DNA from: DATJXG01 sp035500455
GTDB taxonomy: Bacteria; Acidobacteriota; Terriglobia; Terriglobales; Acidobacteriaceae
DNA length: 13,006 nucleotides
Assembly (NCBI GenBank): GCA_035500455.1
Contig: DATJXG010000183.1
Location: 1 to 13,006, forward strand
Direction of reading: 5' to 3'
Shown here: one piece after another, positions 1 to 6,363 of the stretch
Numbering within the stretch: position 1 is the stretch's first letter
Layout of the letters: each line of letters starts with the position of its first letter
The notes under the pieces: generated by a model
Database searches by the model: none
What the model was told of the DNA's origin: nothing
Seen by the model: only the letters and a program-made list of their open reading frames with translations
Program-made: the position numbers and the translations under genes

Positions 1-441
1 GTGAAGTATCACTATGAAGAGGTGAGCCGCACCGGCCCTTATGCGCGCCAGGCTGGAACCTACACGCGCTATGGCGACGTGCGCCCGCTGCTCTCGGAGT
101 TCGACGACAAACTGGTGGTCTTCGGGTCGGGCGAAGAAGTCGCCCTGGAGTTCGATCCGGCGAAGCTGCCGCCGCTGCCCACAGGATGGGCGCGCGACTA
201 CTTTTTCCTGGCCAACGGCTACGAGAAAGACATGGACTTCTACGCCGCCCACGGCACTACGGTCGAGCCATTGCCGTTCCGCGCCATGGGAAGTTATCCG
301 TATCCGGGCAAGAAGTTTCCCCTCGACGATGCGCACCTGAACTACACGCTGCAGTACAACACGCGCCAGGTTTCGGGAGATGAGCCACGCGGCTACGCCT
401 TCGACTACGAAGGAGTGAAGGGCTCCGAAGCGCACCGTTAG
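1..441 (+). CDS. C-terminal part of a large ASPIC/FG-GAP-type protein (5' truncated)
   Basis: The reading frame is open from the first base to a TAG at 439-441 and gives 146 residues. The sequence (for example GWARDYFFLANGYEKDMDFY, residues 62-81, then a YPYPGKKFPLDDAH stretch) matches my memory of the extreme C-terminus of large acidobacterial proteins that carry TPR, FG-GAP/VCBS or ASPIC/UnbV modules upstream. The GTG at position 1 is probably an internal valine codon, because such proteins are several hundred residues longer and no ribosome binding site can be seen. The molecular function of this tail is unknown to me; the parent proteins are usually thought to be exported or surface-associated. 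It shares neither product type nor promoter with the CBB genes and is probably an unrelated neighbour. The family assignment is tentative; the reading frame itself is secure. Confidence 0.6.
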   Translation: MKYHYEEVSRTGPYARQAGTYTRYGDVRPLLSEFDDKLVVFGSGEEVALEFDPAKLPPLPTGWARDYFFLANGYEKDMDFYAAHGTTVEPLPFRAMGSYPYPGKKFPLDDAHLNYTLQYNTRQVSGDEPRGYAFDYEGVKGSEAHR

Positions 442-449
442 CGCCTGAT

Positions 450-580
450 CTTTTCCTCCGCGACCTCGGCGGCGCTTCTTTGCGACCTCGGCGTTTTAAG
501 GTTTCGGAGACCAGACACAAAGCAAAGCCTTAAATCGCGGAGCGCAAAGATCTGCGGCCGAGCTCGCCGAGAGAAGCTTG
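450..580. repeat. Imperfect inverted repeat in intergenic spacer
   Basis: The left arm (about 452-502) contains two direct copies of GCGACCTCGGCG at 460-471 and 482-493 and ends in TTTTAAGG. The right arm (about 530-578) reads, as reverse complement, CGAGCTCGGCCGC, then CTTTGCG, then TTTAAGG in the same order. The arms therefore pair imperfectly over about 45-50 nt. The CTC(C/G)GCG-type units resemble a family of dispersed intergenic repeats seen in many bacterial genomes (CTCTGCG...-type). It sits between two same-strand genes and could act as a bidirectional terminator or a REP/MITE-like element. No transposase is present. Confidence 0.45.
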
Positions 581-623
581 CCGAAGGGCCGTCGATCTTT
601 ATCCCGGATAATCTATATTCGAA

Positions 624-1985
624 ATGGGTATGACGCGAATCATCCTTATCGGCGCAGGCCGCGGCGGACGGGCGCTGGTGGAGCTGTTCCACAAGGACCC
701 CGGCGTCGAGATTGTCGGGGTGGCCGACAAAGATGAAGGCGCGCCCGGCATCGTCCTGGCTCGGGAACTCGGCCTGCCGGTGGCCTCGAACTACCGAAAA
801 TTCCTGAAGGCCGACGCCGCCGATCTCATCATCGATGTGACCGGCGATCCGGACATCAGCCGGGAAGTGTATCGTCTCCGGCCGCAGGGAACTGAAGTGG
901 TTGGCGGCAAGACAGCGCGGTTTATCTCCGAACTTGCCGGCAATAAGGGCCCGGCGAGTTCTCTGCAGGACCAATACCAGCTGGCTTTGCGCGAACTGGA
1001 GGCGCGGGCGGAAGGCGAATTTATTATTGGCAGCAACCTGAAGATGAAGGAGATCTCGGGACTGATTGCCAAGGTTGCGCCCACGCCTACCACCGTCCTG
1101 ATTCGCGGCGAGAGCGGGACAGGAAAAGAGTTAGTGGCGCGGGCCATCCACCGCAACAGCGCGCGCAGCCATCATCCGCTGGTAACACTGAACTGCACGG
1201 CGCTCTCGCCATCTCTGCTGGAGAGCGAACTGTTCGGCTACCGGCGCGGCGCCTTTACCGGCGCTTACAGCGATAGCAAAGGGCTCTTCGAAAAAGCCGA
1301 CGGCGGCACCATGTTTCTCGATGAAATCGGCGACATGTCGCTGGAGATTCAGGCGAAGTTTCTGCGCACTTTGCAGACCGGCGAGATTCGCGCCGTGGGC
1401 GACATGCGGACGAGGAGCGTCTCGGTGAGGATCGTCGCCGCCACCAACCGCGACCTGGAAGCCGCCATTCGCGAAGGCACCTTTCGCGAAGACCTGTTCT
1501 ACCGCATCAACACCTTTTCCATCACCCTGCCGCCGCTGCGCGAGCGCATCGAGGATATCCCCTTCCTCGCGGAGTATTTTCTGCTGCGGGCGCGGGCCAA
1601 GGTAAACAAGAAAGTCGAGAGCATTGCGCCCCAGGCGCTGTCTCTGCTGAAAAACTATTCCTGGCCGGGCAATCTCCGCGAGCTGGAAAACATCATCGAG
1701 CGCGCGGTTGTGCTCACGTCTTCTTCGGTGGTGGAAGCCGAGCACCTTCCCCTTCACGTGCAAGACGTGGTTTCTCTCAAACCTCACAGCGGGTTTATGA
1801 CGAGCAAGGCGCACGCCATCGAGCAGTTTGAGCGGGGAGCCTTGTCGAGCTATTTGCTCAAGGCCAACGGAAACATCTCCCAGGCGGCGAGACTGGCAAA
1901 GATCCCGCGGCGCACGTTTCATCGCCTGCTGGCAAAGCACAAAATCTCGACCCGTTCCTTGCGGTCCTCCAGAATGAGACAATAA
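624..1985 (+). CDS. Sigma-54-dependent transcriptional activator with N-terminal Rossmann (NAD-binding-like) domain
   Basis: This is a 453-residue enhancer-binding protein. Residues 4-105 form a Rossmann-like unit: a glycine-rich loop (IGAGRGGRAL, 9-18), a second strand ending in acidic D35 (VGVAD), then DLIIDVTGD (67-75). An acidic residue at that place usually favours NAD(H) over NADP(H). Residues 135-375 are the AAA+ sigma-54 interaction domain, with Walker A GESGTGKE (162-169), the GAFTGA loop that contacts sigma-54 (209-214) and Walker B TMFLDEIGD (229-237). A Fis-type helix-turn-helix lies at about 427-451. There is no receiver domain, so control is presumably by ligand and not by phosphorylation. 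No clear Shine-Dalgarno sequence precedes ATG 624 or the alternative ATG at 630. A GATAAT at 607-612 could be a -10 box giving an almost leaderless mRNA. The next genes are the RuBisCO operon, preceded by a sigma-54 promoter, which suggests that operon is its target. The domain calls are firm; the ligand and target are inferred. Confidence 0.93.
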   Translation: MGMTRIILIGAGRGGRALVELFHKDPGVEIVGVADKDEGAPGIVLARELGLPVASNYRKFLKADAADLIIDVTGDPDISREVYRLRPQGTEVVGGKTARFISELAGNKGPASSLQDQYQLALRELEARAEGEFIIGSNLKMKEISGLIAKVAPTPTTVLIRGESGTGKELVARAIHRNSARSHHPLVTLNCTALSPSLLESELFGYRRGAFTGAYSDSKGLFEKADGGTMFLDEIGDMSLEIQAKFLRTLQTGEIRAVGDMRTRSVSVRIVAATNRDLEAAIREGTFREDLFYRINTFSITLPPLRERIEDIPFLAEYFLLRARAKVNKKVESIAPQALSLLKNYSWPGNLRELENIIERAVVLTSSSVVEAEHLPLHVQDVVSLKPHSGFMTSKAHAIEQFERGALSSYLLKANGNISQAARLAKIPRRTFHRLLAKHKISTRSLRSSRMRQ

Positions 1986-1992
1986 TGACTCA
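1975..1992 (+). promoter_or_regulatory. Operator-like site 1 (putative upstream activator site)
   Basis: The sequence TGAGAC-AATAAT-GACTCA is an imperfect palindrome (TGAG.C / G.CTCA). It overlaps the stop codon of the sigma-54 activator. Two related sites follow at 1997 and 2080. Its centre is about 262 bp upstream of the predicted sigma-54 transcription start, a distance usual for enhancer-binding-protein sites. Binding by the adjacent activator is inferred. Confidence 0.55.
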
Positions 1993-1996
1993 TATG

Positions 1997-2014
1997 TGAG
2001 TCAATAATGTCCAC
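1997..2014 (+). promoter_or_regulatory. Operator-like site 2 (putative upstream activator site)
   Basis: The sequence TGAGTC-AATAAT-GTCCAC shares the left half and the central AATAAT with site 1. It starts exactly 22 bp after site 1, about two helical turns, so dimers bound at both would lie on the same DNA face. Its right half is degenerate. Confidence 0.5.
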
Positions 2015-2079
2015 ATATTAGAAGTTGCGGCAAACTTCATAAAATATGGCACTTATCTCACGCTTGTCCGAGTTTTGTA

Positions 2080-2097
2080 TGAGACGATAATGTCCCT
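2080..2097 (+). promoter_or_regulatory. Operator-like site 3 (putative upstream activator site)
   Basis: The sequence TGAGAC-GATAAT-GTCCCT is the third copy of the TGAGWC-N6-GWC motif. It lies 83 bp after site 2 (close to eight helical turns) and about 157 bp upstream of the predicted sigma-54 start. It occurs in otherwise unassigned intergenic DNA, so the match is not explained by coding constraint. Confidence 0.5.
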
Positions 2098-2220
2098 ATT
2101 GGGGTGAGAGCCCTAACCCGGTCCTCGCCAAACTTCCCTTTTCTCCATAGCTCCCAAACATAAGAGATAGCAGACACTTAGGAACTCTGCCGTCGCCCGT
2201 GCCGAACATCGGGTGCGCGA

Positions 2221-2236
2221 TGGAACGGCAATTGCC
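2221..2236 (+). promoter_or_regulatory. Sigma-54 (-24/-12) promoter for the cbb operon
   Basis: The sequence TGGAACG-GCAA-TTGCC fits the sigma-54 consensus TGGCACG-N4-TTGC(A/T) at 10 of 12 defined positions. The invariant GG (2222-2223) and GC (2234-2235) are separated by exactly 10 bp. Transcription would start near 2245-2247, leaving a leader of about 185 nt before cbbL. A sigma-54 activator gene and three operator-like sites lie directly upstream, which supports the call independently. Confidence 0.7.
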
Positions 2237-2313
2237 TAAGCAGAATGCGAAGGCGGTGACGGCCGGCAAACCAGCAGGGTCAAGTTTTCGGGTCGAGTGT
2301 TAAGTGGCATGGG

Positions 2314-2366
2314 GATGCGGAGCTGCGACGCAGCCGGGCCAACCAGCCCGGTTGCACTCCGCCATC
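2314..2366 (+). promoter_or_regulatory. Predicted three-way-junction RNA in the cbbL 5' leader
   Basis: An outer stem pairs GCGGAG (2317-2322) with CTCCGC (2357-2362). It extends by GAT/ATC (2314-2316 / 2364-2366) across a bulged C2363. Two hairpins sit inside: CTGC-GAC-GCAG (2323-2333) and CCGGGC-CAACCA-GCCCGG (2334-2351). All stems are perfectly Watson-Crick. The structure lies 65 nt upstream of the cbbL start codon, inside the predicted transcript. It matches no riboswitch class that I recognise. It may control translation or mRNA stability, or be chance folding of GC-rich sequence. Confidence 0.4.
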
Positions 2367-2431
2367 GATCACTGCTGCACCGCGATCATGCATCACGCGG
2401 ATCAAGCCAAAAGTTCTAGAGGATTTGAAAA

Positions 2432-3886
2432 ATGGCTGGCAACAACAATTCGGGCAAGAAGAAGAGCCGTTGGGCCGCGGGCATTACGCCCTATGCGGAA
2501 ATGGGTTATTACGATGCGGATTACCAACCCAAGGCCACCGATATTCTTTGTGCGTTCCGGTTGGTGCCGCAGGCAAACGTGGATCCCATCGAAGCCGCCG
2601 CCGCTGTAGCAGGCGAATCTTCCACGGCAACCTGGACGGTGGTGTGGACCGACCGGCTCACGCCCTACGAAAATTATCAGGCGAAGTGCTACCGCGTGGA
2701 TCCCGTGCCCGGCACGGACCAGTACATCGCTTACATCGCTTATGACATTGATCTTTTCGAAGAAGGCTCCATCGCCAACCTGACCTCTTCGATCATCGGC
2801 AACGTGTTCGGCTTCAAGGCGCTCAAGTCTCTGCGCCTGGAAGATATGCGCATCCCTCCCCATTACGCGAAAACTTTTCAGGGCCCGGCCCACGGCATTG
2901 TGATGGAGCGCGAGTATCTGAACAAATTCGGGCGTCCGCTGCTGGGGGCAACGGTCAAACCCAAACTCGGCCTTTCCGCTCGCAACTATGGGCGCGTGGT
3001 TTACGAAGCCCTGCGTGGCGGGCTCGACTTCACCAAAGACGACGAAAACATCAACAGCCAGCCCTTCATGCGCTGGCGCGACCGATTCCTGTTTTGCATG
3101 GAAGCGGTGAACCGGGCCATGGCTTCGACCGGCGAGGTCAAGGGTCACTACATGAATGTGACCGCCGGAACCATGGAGGAAATGTACGAGCGCGCCGATT
3201 TCGCCAAGGAACTGGGCAGCGTGATTGTGATGATCGACCTCACGATCGGCTACACGGCAATCCAGTCTATGGCCAAGTGGGCGCGCCGCAACGGCGTGAT
3301 TCTTCACCTGCACCGCGCGGGGCATGGCACTTACACCCGCCAGAAGACCCACGGCGTGAACTTCCGCGTGATCGCCAAGTGGATGCGCCTGGCAGGGGTG
3401 GACCATATCCATGCGGGCACGGTGGTGGGAAAGCTGGAAGGCGATCCTCACGCGATTCGCGGCTACTACAACACGCTGCGCTCCAATACGCTCGAGGCCG
3501 ACCCGTTGCAGGGCCTGTATTTCGAGCAGGACTGGGCGTCGCTCCCGGCGGTGATGCCGGTGGCTTCCGGCGGCATTCACGCGGGACAGATGCATCAGTT
3601 GCTGTACCTGCTGGGTGAAGATGTCGTACTGCAGTTCGGGGGCGGGACGATAGGCCATCCAGACGGCATCGCGCAAGGCGCGACCGCCAACCGCGTCGCG
3701 ACCGAGGTGATGATCCAGGCCCGCAACGAAGGCCGCGACTATCTGAACGAGGGCCCGGAGATCCTGAACCAGGCGGCGCGGTGGTCGCCCGAGCTGCGTA
3801 AGGCGCTGGATATCTGGAAGGACGTCACTTTCGATTTTGAATCAACCGATATTCCGGACGCGGTGGCGACAGTCACGGTTGCATAG
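2432..3886 (+). CDS. cbbL: RuBisCO large subunit, red-type Form I
   Basis: This is the catalytic subunit of ribulose-1,5-bisphosphate carboxylase/oxygenase: RuBP plus CO2 gives two 3-phosphoglycerate. The protein has 484 residues, normal for Form I. Visible active-site residues are K176 and K178 (VKPKLGLS), the carbamylated lysine and metal ligands K202, D204 and E205 (FTKDDENINSQ), H294/R295/H298 (HLHRAGHG), loop-6 K334 (VVGKLEGD) and SGG at 379-381. Signatures such as AGESSTATWTVVWTDRL, NVTAGTMEEMYERA and SGGIHAGQMHQL are those of the red-type clade (Form IC/ID and relatives), not the green Form IA/IB. The start ATG has AGAGGA 8 nt upstream. It is the first gene of a cbbL-cbbS-cbbX-prk operon behind a sigma-54 promoter. 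All catalytic residues I checked are intact, so it should be a true RuBisCO and not a RuBisCO-like protein. The exact subform needs a tree. Confidence 0.98.
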   Translation: MAGNNNSGKKKSRWAAGITPYAEMGYYDADYQPKATDILCAFRLVPQANVDPIEAAAAVAGESSTATWTVVWTDRLTPYENYQAKCYRVDPVPGTDQYIAYIAYDIDLFEEGSIANLTSSIIGNVFGFKALKSLRLEDMRIPPHYAKTFQGPAHGIVMEREYLNKFGRPLLGATVKPKLGLSARNYGRVVYEALRGGLDFTKDDENINSQPFMRWRDRFLFCMEAVNRAMASTGEVKGHYMNVTAGTMEEMYERADFAKELGSVIVMIDLTIGYTAIQSMAKWARRNGVILHLHRAGHGTYTRQKTHGVNFRVIAKWMRLAGVDHIHAGTVVGKLEGDPHAIRGYYNTLRSNTLEADPLQGLYFEQDWASLPAVMPVASGGIHAGQMHQLLYLLGEDVVLQFGGGTIGHPDGIAQGATANRVATEVMIQARNEGRDYLNEGPEILNQAARWSPELRKALDIWKDVTFDFESTDIPDAVATVTVA

Positions 3887-3898
3887 CGAGGACGAATC

Positions 3899-4300
3899 AT
3901 GCGAATCACACAAGGCACCTTTTCTTATCTGCCCGACTTCACCGAAAGCCAGATCCTGGCCCAGGTGCGCTACTGCTTCGACAACGGCTGGGCTTTTTCG
4001 GTCGAGCATACCGATGATCCGCATCCCCGCAACTCGTATTGGGAGATGTGGGGGCTTCCGCTGTTTGACCTGCGGGATATGAACGAAGCGATGGAACTCA
4101 TTGACGGATGCCGGAAAGCCTTCCCCCAGCACTACATCAAACTGAACGGCTACGACCGCACCAAAGGCCGGCAAACTACGATGTTGAGCTTCATCATTCA
4201 GCGGCCCGAGGATGAACCGGGATTCTATCTCGAGCGCACTGAGACGCAGGACCGCCGCATTCAGTACACCATTCGCTCCAAGGCAGGAGCGGCGAACTAG
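3899..4300 (+). CDS. cbbS: RuBisCO small subunit, red-type
   Basis: A 133-residue small subunit that caps the L8 core to make the L8S8 holoenzyme. It begins MRITQGTFSYLPDFT and contains NGWAFSVEHTDDPHPRNSYWEMWGLPL, shown here in pieces: NGWAFSVEHTDDP (residues 29-41) and SYWEMWGLP (46-54). These are core small-subunit strands. Red-type small subunits carry a C-terminal extension that fills the central solvent channel. That extension is present here (about residues 103-133, FIIQRPEDEPGFYLERTE onward). The gene lies 12 bp after cbbL with GAGGA 6 nt before its ATG, so the two are translated from one message. The red-type tail agrees with the red-type activase encoded next. Confidence 0.97.
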   Translation: MRITQGTFSYLPDFTESQILAQVRYCFDNGWAFSVEHTDDPHPRNSYWEMWGLPLFDLRDMNEAMELIDGCRKAFPQHYIKLNGYDRTKGRQTTMLSFIIQRPEDEPGFYLERTETQDRRIQYTIRSKAGAAN

Positions 4301-4315
4301 AACGCGAGAAATGCC

Positions 4316-5293
4316 ATGCCCAAACTGGAGACCGATCCCGTCATCAGCGCCGCGGCGGCCCCCGCCCCCGAGGAGAATTTCGTGGACGTCGGCGCGGCCC
4401 ATCGGGATTCCAATCTCGACGAGATTCTGCAGGAACTGGACCGCGAACTGGTCGGCTTGCAGCCGGTGAAGGCCTACATCCGCCGCGTAGCATCACTGCT
4501 GCTGGTGACCCGCTTGCGGGAAAAGGTGGGTCTCTCCACTGAGCGTCCCACATTGCATATGTCGTTCACCGGACATCCCGGCACCGGCAAGACTACAGTC
4601 GCCCTGCGCATGGCGAAGATACTGCACCACCTGGGATACTTGCGGCGCGGCCACCTGGTAGTTGCGACCCGCGACGACCTGGTGGGCCAATACGTCGGCC
4701 ACACCGCTCCTAAGACGAAGGAAATCCTGAAAAAGGCTATGGGAGGCGTTCTCTTTATCGACGAGGCCTATTACCTCTACCGGCCGGAGAACGAACGCGA
4801 CTATGGCCAGGAAGCGGTGGAGATGTTGCTCCAGGCCATGGAGAACCAGCGCGAAGATCTGGTTGTGATTCTCGCCGGTTATCAGGACCGAATGGCAACT
4901 TTCTTTCAGTACAATCCCGGATTTCGCTCCCGCGTGGCGCATCACATCAGCTTCCCCAATTACACCTTGCAGGAGCTGACAACAATCGCAGAATCGATGC
5001 TGCGCGAGCAGAACTACAGTTTCGACGATGAAGCTCGGCGGGCCTTCGTCGAATACCTCGAGCTGCGCACCAGGCAGCCGCAATTTGCCAATGCCCGCAG
5101 CGTGCGCAACGCCGTGGACCGAATCAAACTGCGGCAAGCCACCCGGTTAGTCGACGAGGGTGGCCGCATCGATAAAGAGCAGCTGGCTCGCATTGCGGCG
5201 GCCGACGTGCGGCAGAGCCGCGTCTTTCAAGGCGGGCTGGAGGGAGAGGGCATCGCGCCTGTTGTGCGGCCGCCCGGGGGGAAGCCGCAATGA
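4316..5293 (+). CDS. cbbX: Red-type RuBisCO activase (AAA+ ATPase) CbbX
   Basis: A 325-residue AAA+ ATPase that remodels inhibited RuBisCO by pulling on the large-subunit C-terminus, releasing bound sugar phosphates. Motifs are Walker A GHPGTGKTT (86-94), a pore-loop YVGHTA (126-131), Walker B GVLFIDEAYYL (144-154), ILAGYQ sensor strand (185-190), an arginine-rich PGFRSRV (201-207) and a sensor-2 helix ANARSVRNAVDRI (258-270). The N-terminal 30 residues are proline/alanine-rich and unstructured-looking. The ATG at 4316 has only a weak purine stretch upstream (4305-4309). An out-of-frame ATG lies 5 nt earlier. The 15-bp gap from cbbS and the 4-bp overlap with the next gene indicate one operon. 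In Rhodobacter sphaeroides this protein is allosterically activated by RuBP; that is family knowledge, not visible here. Confidence 0.96.
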   Translation: MPKLETDPVISAAAAPAPEENFVDVGAAHRDSNLDEILQELDRELVGLQPVKAYIRRVASLLLVTRLREKVGLSTERPTLHMSFTGHPGTGKTTVALRMAKILHHLGYLRRGHLVVATRDDLVGQYVGHTAPKTKEILKKAMGGVLFIDEAYYLYRPENERDYGQEAVEMLLQAMENQREDLVVILAGYQDRMATFFQYNPGFRSRVAHHISFPNYTLQELTTIAESMLREQNYSFDDEARRAFVEYLELRTRQPQFANARSVRNAVDRIKLRQATRLVDEGGRIDKEQLARIAAADVRQSRVFQGGLEGEGIAPVVRPPGGKPQ

Positions 5294-6309
5294 CAACGAG
5301 AAGAAGGCCCATCCTGCTGGGGATCGTGGGCGACAGCGCCGCCGGCAAAACCACTATTACGCGAGGATTGACCCGCCTGCTGGGCCCGGAGCGTGTGACC
5401 CACGTGTGCGCCGACGATTACCACAAGTACGATCGCGCCGAGCGTTCGCGACTGAACATCACTCCGCTGCATCCCGACTGCAATTTTCTCGACATCCTGG
5501 AGTTGCACCTGGAGCGCGCCCACTACGGGCAATCCATGCTCAAGCCGGTCTATGACCATAGCACCGGCTCACTGGTGCGGCCCGAGTATGTGGAGCCGCG
5601 TGAGTTCGTTATCGTGGAAGGGCTGCTGGGATTTCACTCGCCGGCGATGCGCCAGTTCTATGACGTGAAAGTGTTTCTCGATCCCCCCGAGGATATGCGG
5701 CGCATTTGGAAGATCAAGCGTGACACCGCCAAACGCGGCTACGTCGCTGACCAGGTGTTGTCGGAACTGCAAAGGCGCGAGCCGGACTCGCGTGATTTCA
5801 TCCGTCCGCAGCGTGAATTTGCCGACATTGTGGTGCGCTTCCATCCGGAAAGCGGCGTGGGATCGGACCAGGCCGACGGGCACTTAAATGTGCATCTGGT
5901 GTTGCGGCCCACCATCCCTCATCCCGACCTCACTTATCTGGTGGAACATGAGAACGGCCGGGCGTCTGGCATCCGCCTCGAACTGGGGCGCGACTGCGGA
6001 CGTCCCGTGGAGTTTCTCGAGGTTGACGGCAACGTGAGCCGCGAGCAGGCGGCGCAACTCGAGCAGGCGATTTGGAAGCACCTGCCCGATCTACGTCCGC
6101 TGCGCGCCGACCAGTTCGGTGACTACAACGACGGCAGCGAAGTACGCCACAGCGATCCCCTGGCGTTGACGCAATTACTCATCACCTATCACCTGCTGCG
6201 CGCCTACAGCAAGGATAGCCCCATGCCGTTCGCGCGGCCGGTTGCCGCCCTGAGCCGGCTGAAATCGGCGCCGCATGAAGCCGGGGTTGAGGCAATCACC
6301 AAGCAGTGA
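5290..6309 (+). CDS. prk: Phosphoribulokinase
   Basis: A 339-residue P-loop kinase that phosphorylates ribulose 5-phosphate to RuBP, the RuBisCO substrate. Walker A is GDSAAGKTT (14-22). The substrate and catalytic loop DDYHKYDR lies at 42-48, KPVYDHSTG at 85-93 and the Walker B strand VIVEG at 107-111. Length and motifs resemble the class II (cyanobacterial/plant-like) branch more than the ~290-residue proteobacterial class I enzymes usually found with red-type RuBisCO. The P-loop has alanines (A17, A18) where thioredoxin-regulated plant enzymes carry a redox cysteine, so that mode of light/redox control is absent. The ATG overlaps the cbbX stop (ATGA), indicating translational coupling. The C-terminal ~120 residues are less conserved and may carry oligomerisation functions. 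Confidence 0.94.
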   Translation: MTTRRRPILLGIVGDSAAGKTTITRGLTRLLGPERVTHVCADDYHKYDRAERSRLNITPLHPDCNFLDILELHLERAHYGQSMLKPVYDHSTGSLVRPEYVEPREFVIVEGLLGFHSPAMRQFYDVKVFLDPPEDMRRIWKIKRDTAKRGYVADQVLSELQRREPDSRDFIRPQREFADIVVRFHPESGVGSDQADGHLNVHLVLRPTIPHPDLTYLVEHENGRASGIRLELGRDCGRPVEFLEVDGNVSREQAAQLEQAIWKHLPDLRPLRADQFGDYNDGSEVRHSDPLALTQLLITYHLLRAYSKDSPMPFARPVAALSRLKSAPHEAGVEAITKQ

Positions 6310-6363
6310 AACCCGGCCCCCTTGGCACCTCCTGAACCGCTCGCAGGGCGAAGCTTGCCCGGG
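6310..6363. other. Convergent 3' spacer after prk
   Basis: This 54-bp gap separates the prk stop from the stop of the small minus-strand gene. It contains GGGC-GAAGCTT-GCCC (about 6346-6360) and flanking AACCCGG (6310-6316) / CCGGGTT (6359-6365) inverted segments. They could form a shared bidirectional terminator, but no T-run follows on either strand, so the assignment is weak. Confidence 0.25.

Noticed and set aside
2048..2062. TGGCACTTATCTCACGC as the sigma-54 promoter
   Set aside because: The -24 half is perfect (TGGCAC), but no GC follows at the required 10-bp spacing. The match at 2221-2236 has correct spacing and both halves.
2304..2609. A 101-codon + strand frame in the cbbL leader
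   Set aside because: It has no ribosome binding site, overlaps cbbL by 178 bp in another frame, and its composition is that of a chance frame.
2402..3676. A 424-codon - strand frame opposite cbbL
   Set aside because: It is a shadow of cbbL; the + strand carries the unmistakable RuBisCO sequence with an intact active site and its own ribosome binding site.
2432..3886. A RuBisCO-like protein (Form IV) reading of cbbL
   Set aside because: All catalytic lysines and metal ligands checked are present, and a small subunit, CbbX and PRK follow, so it is a genuine carboxylase.
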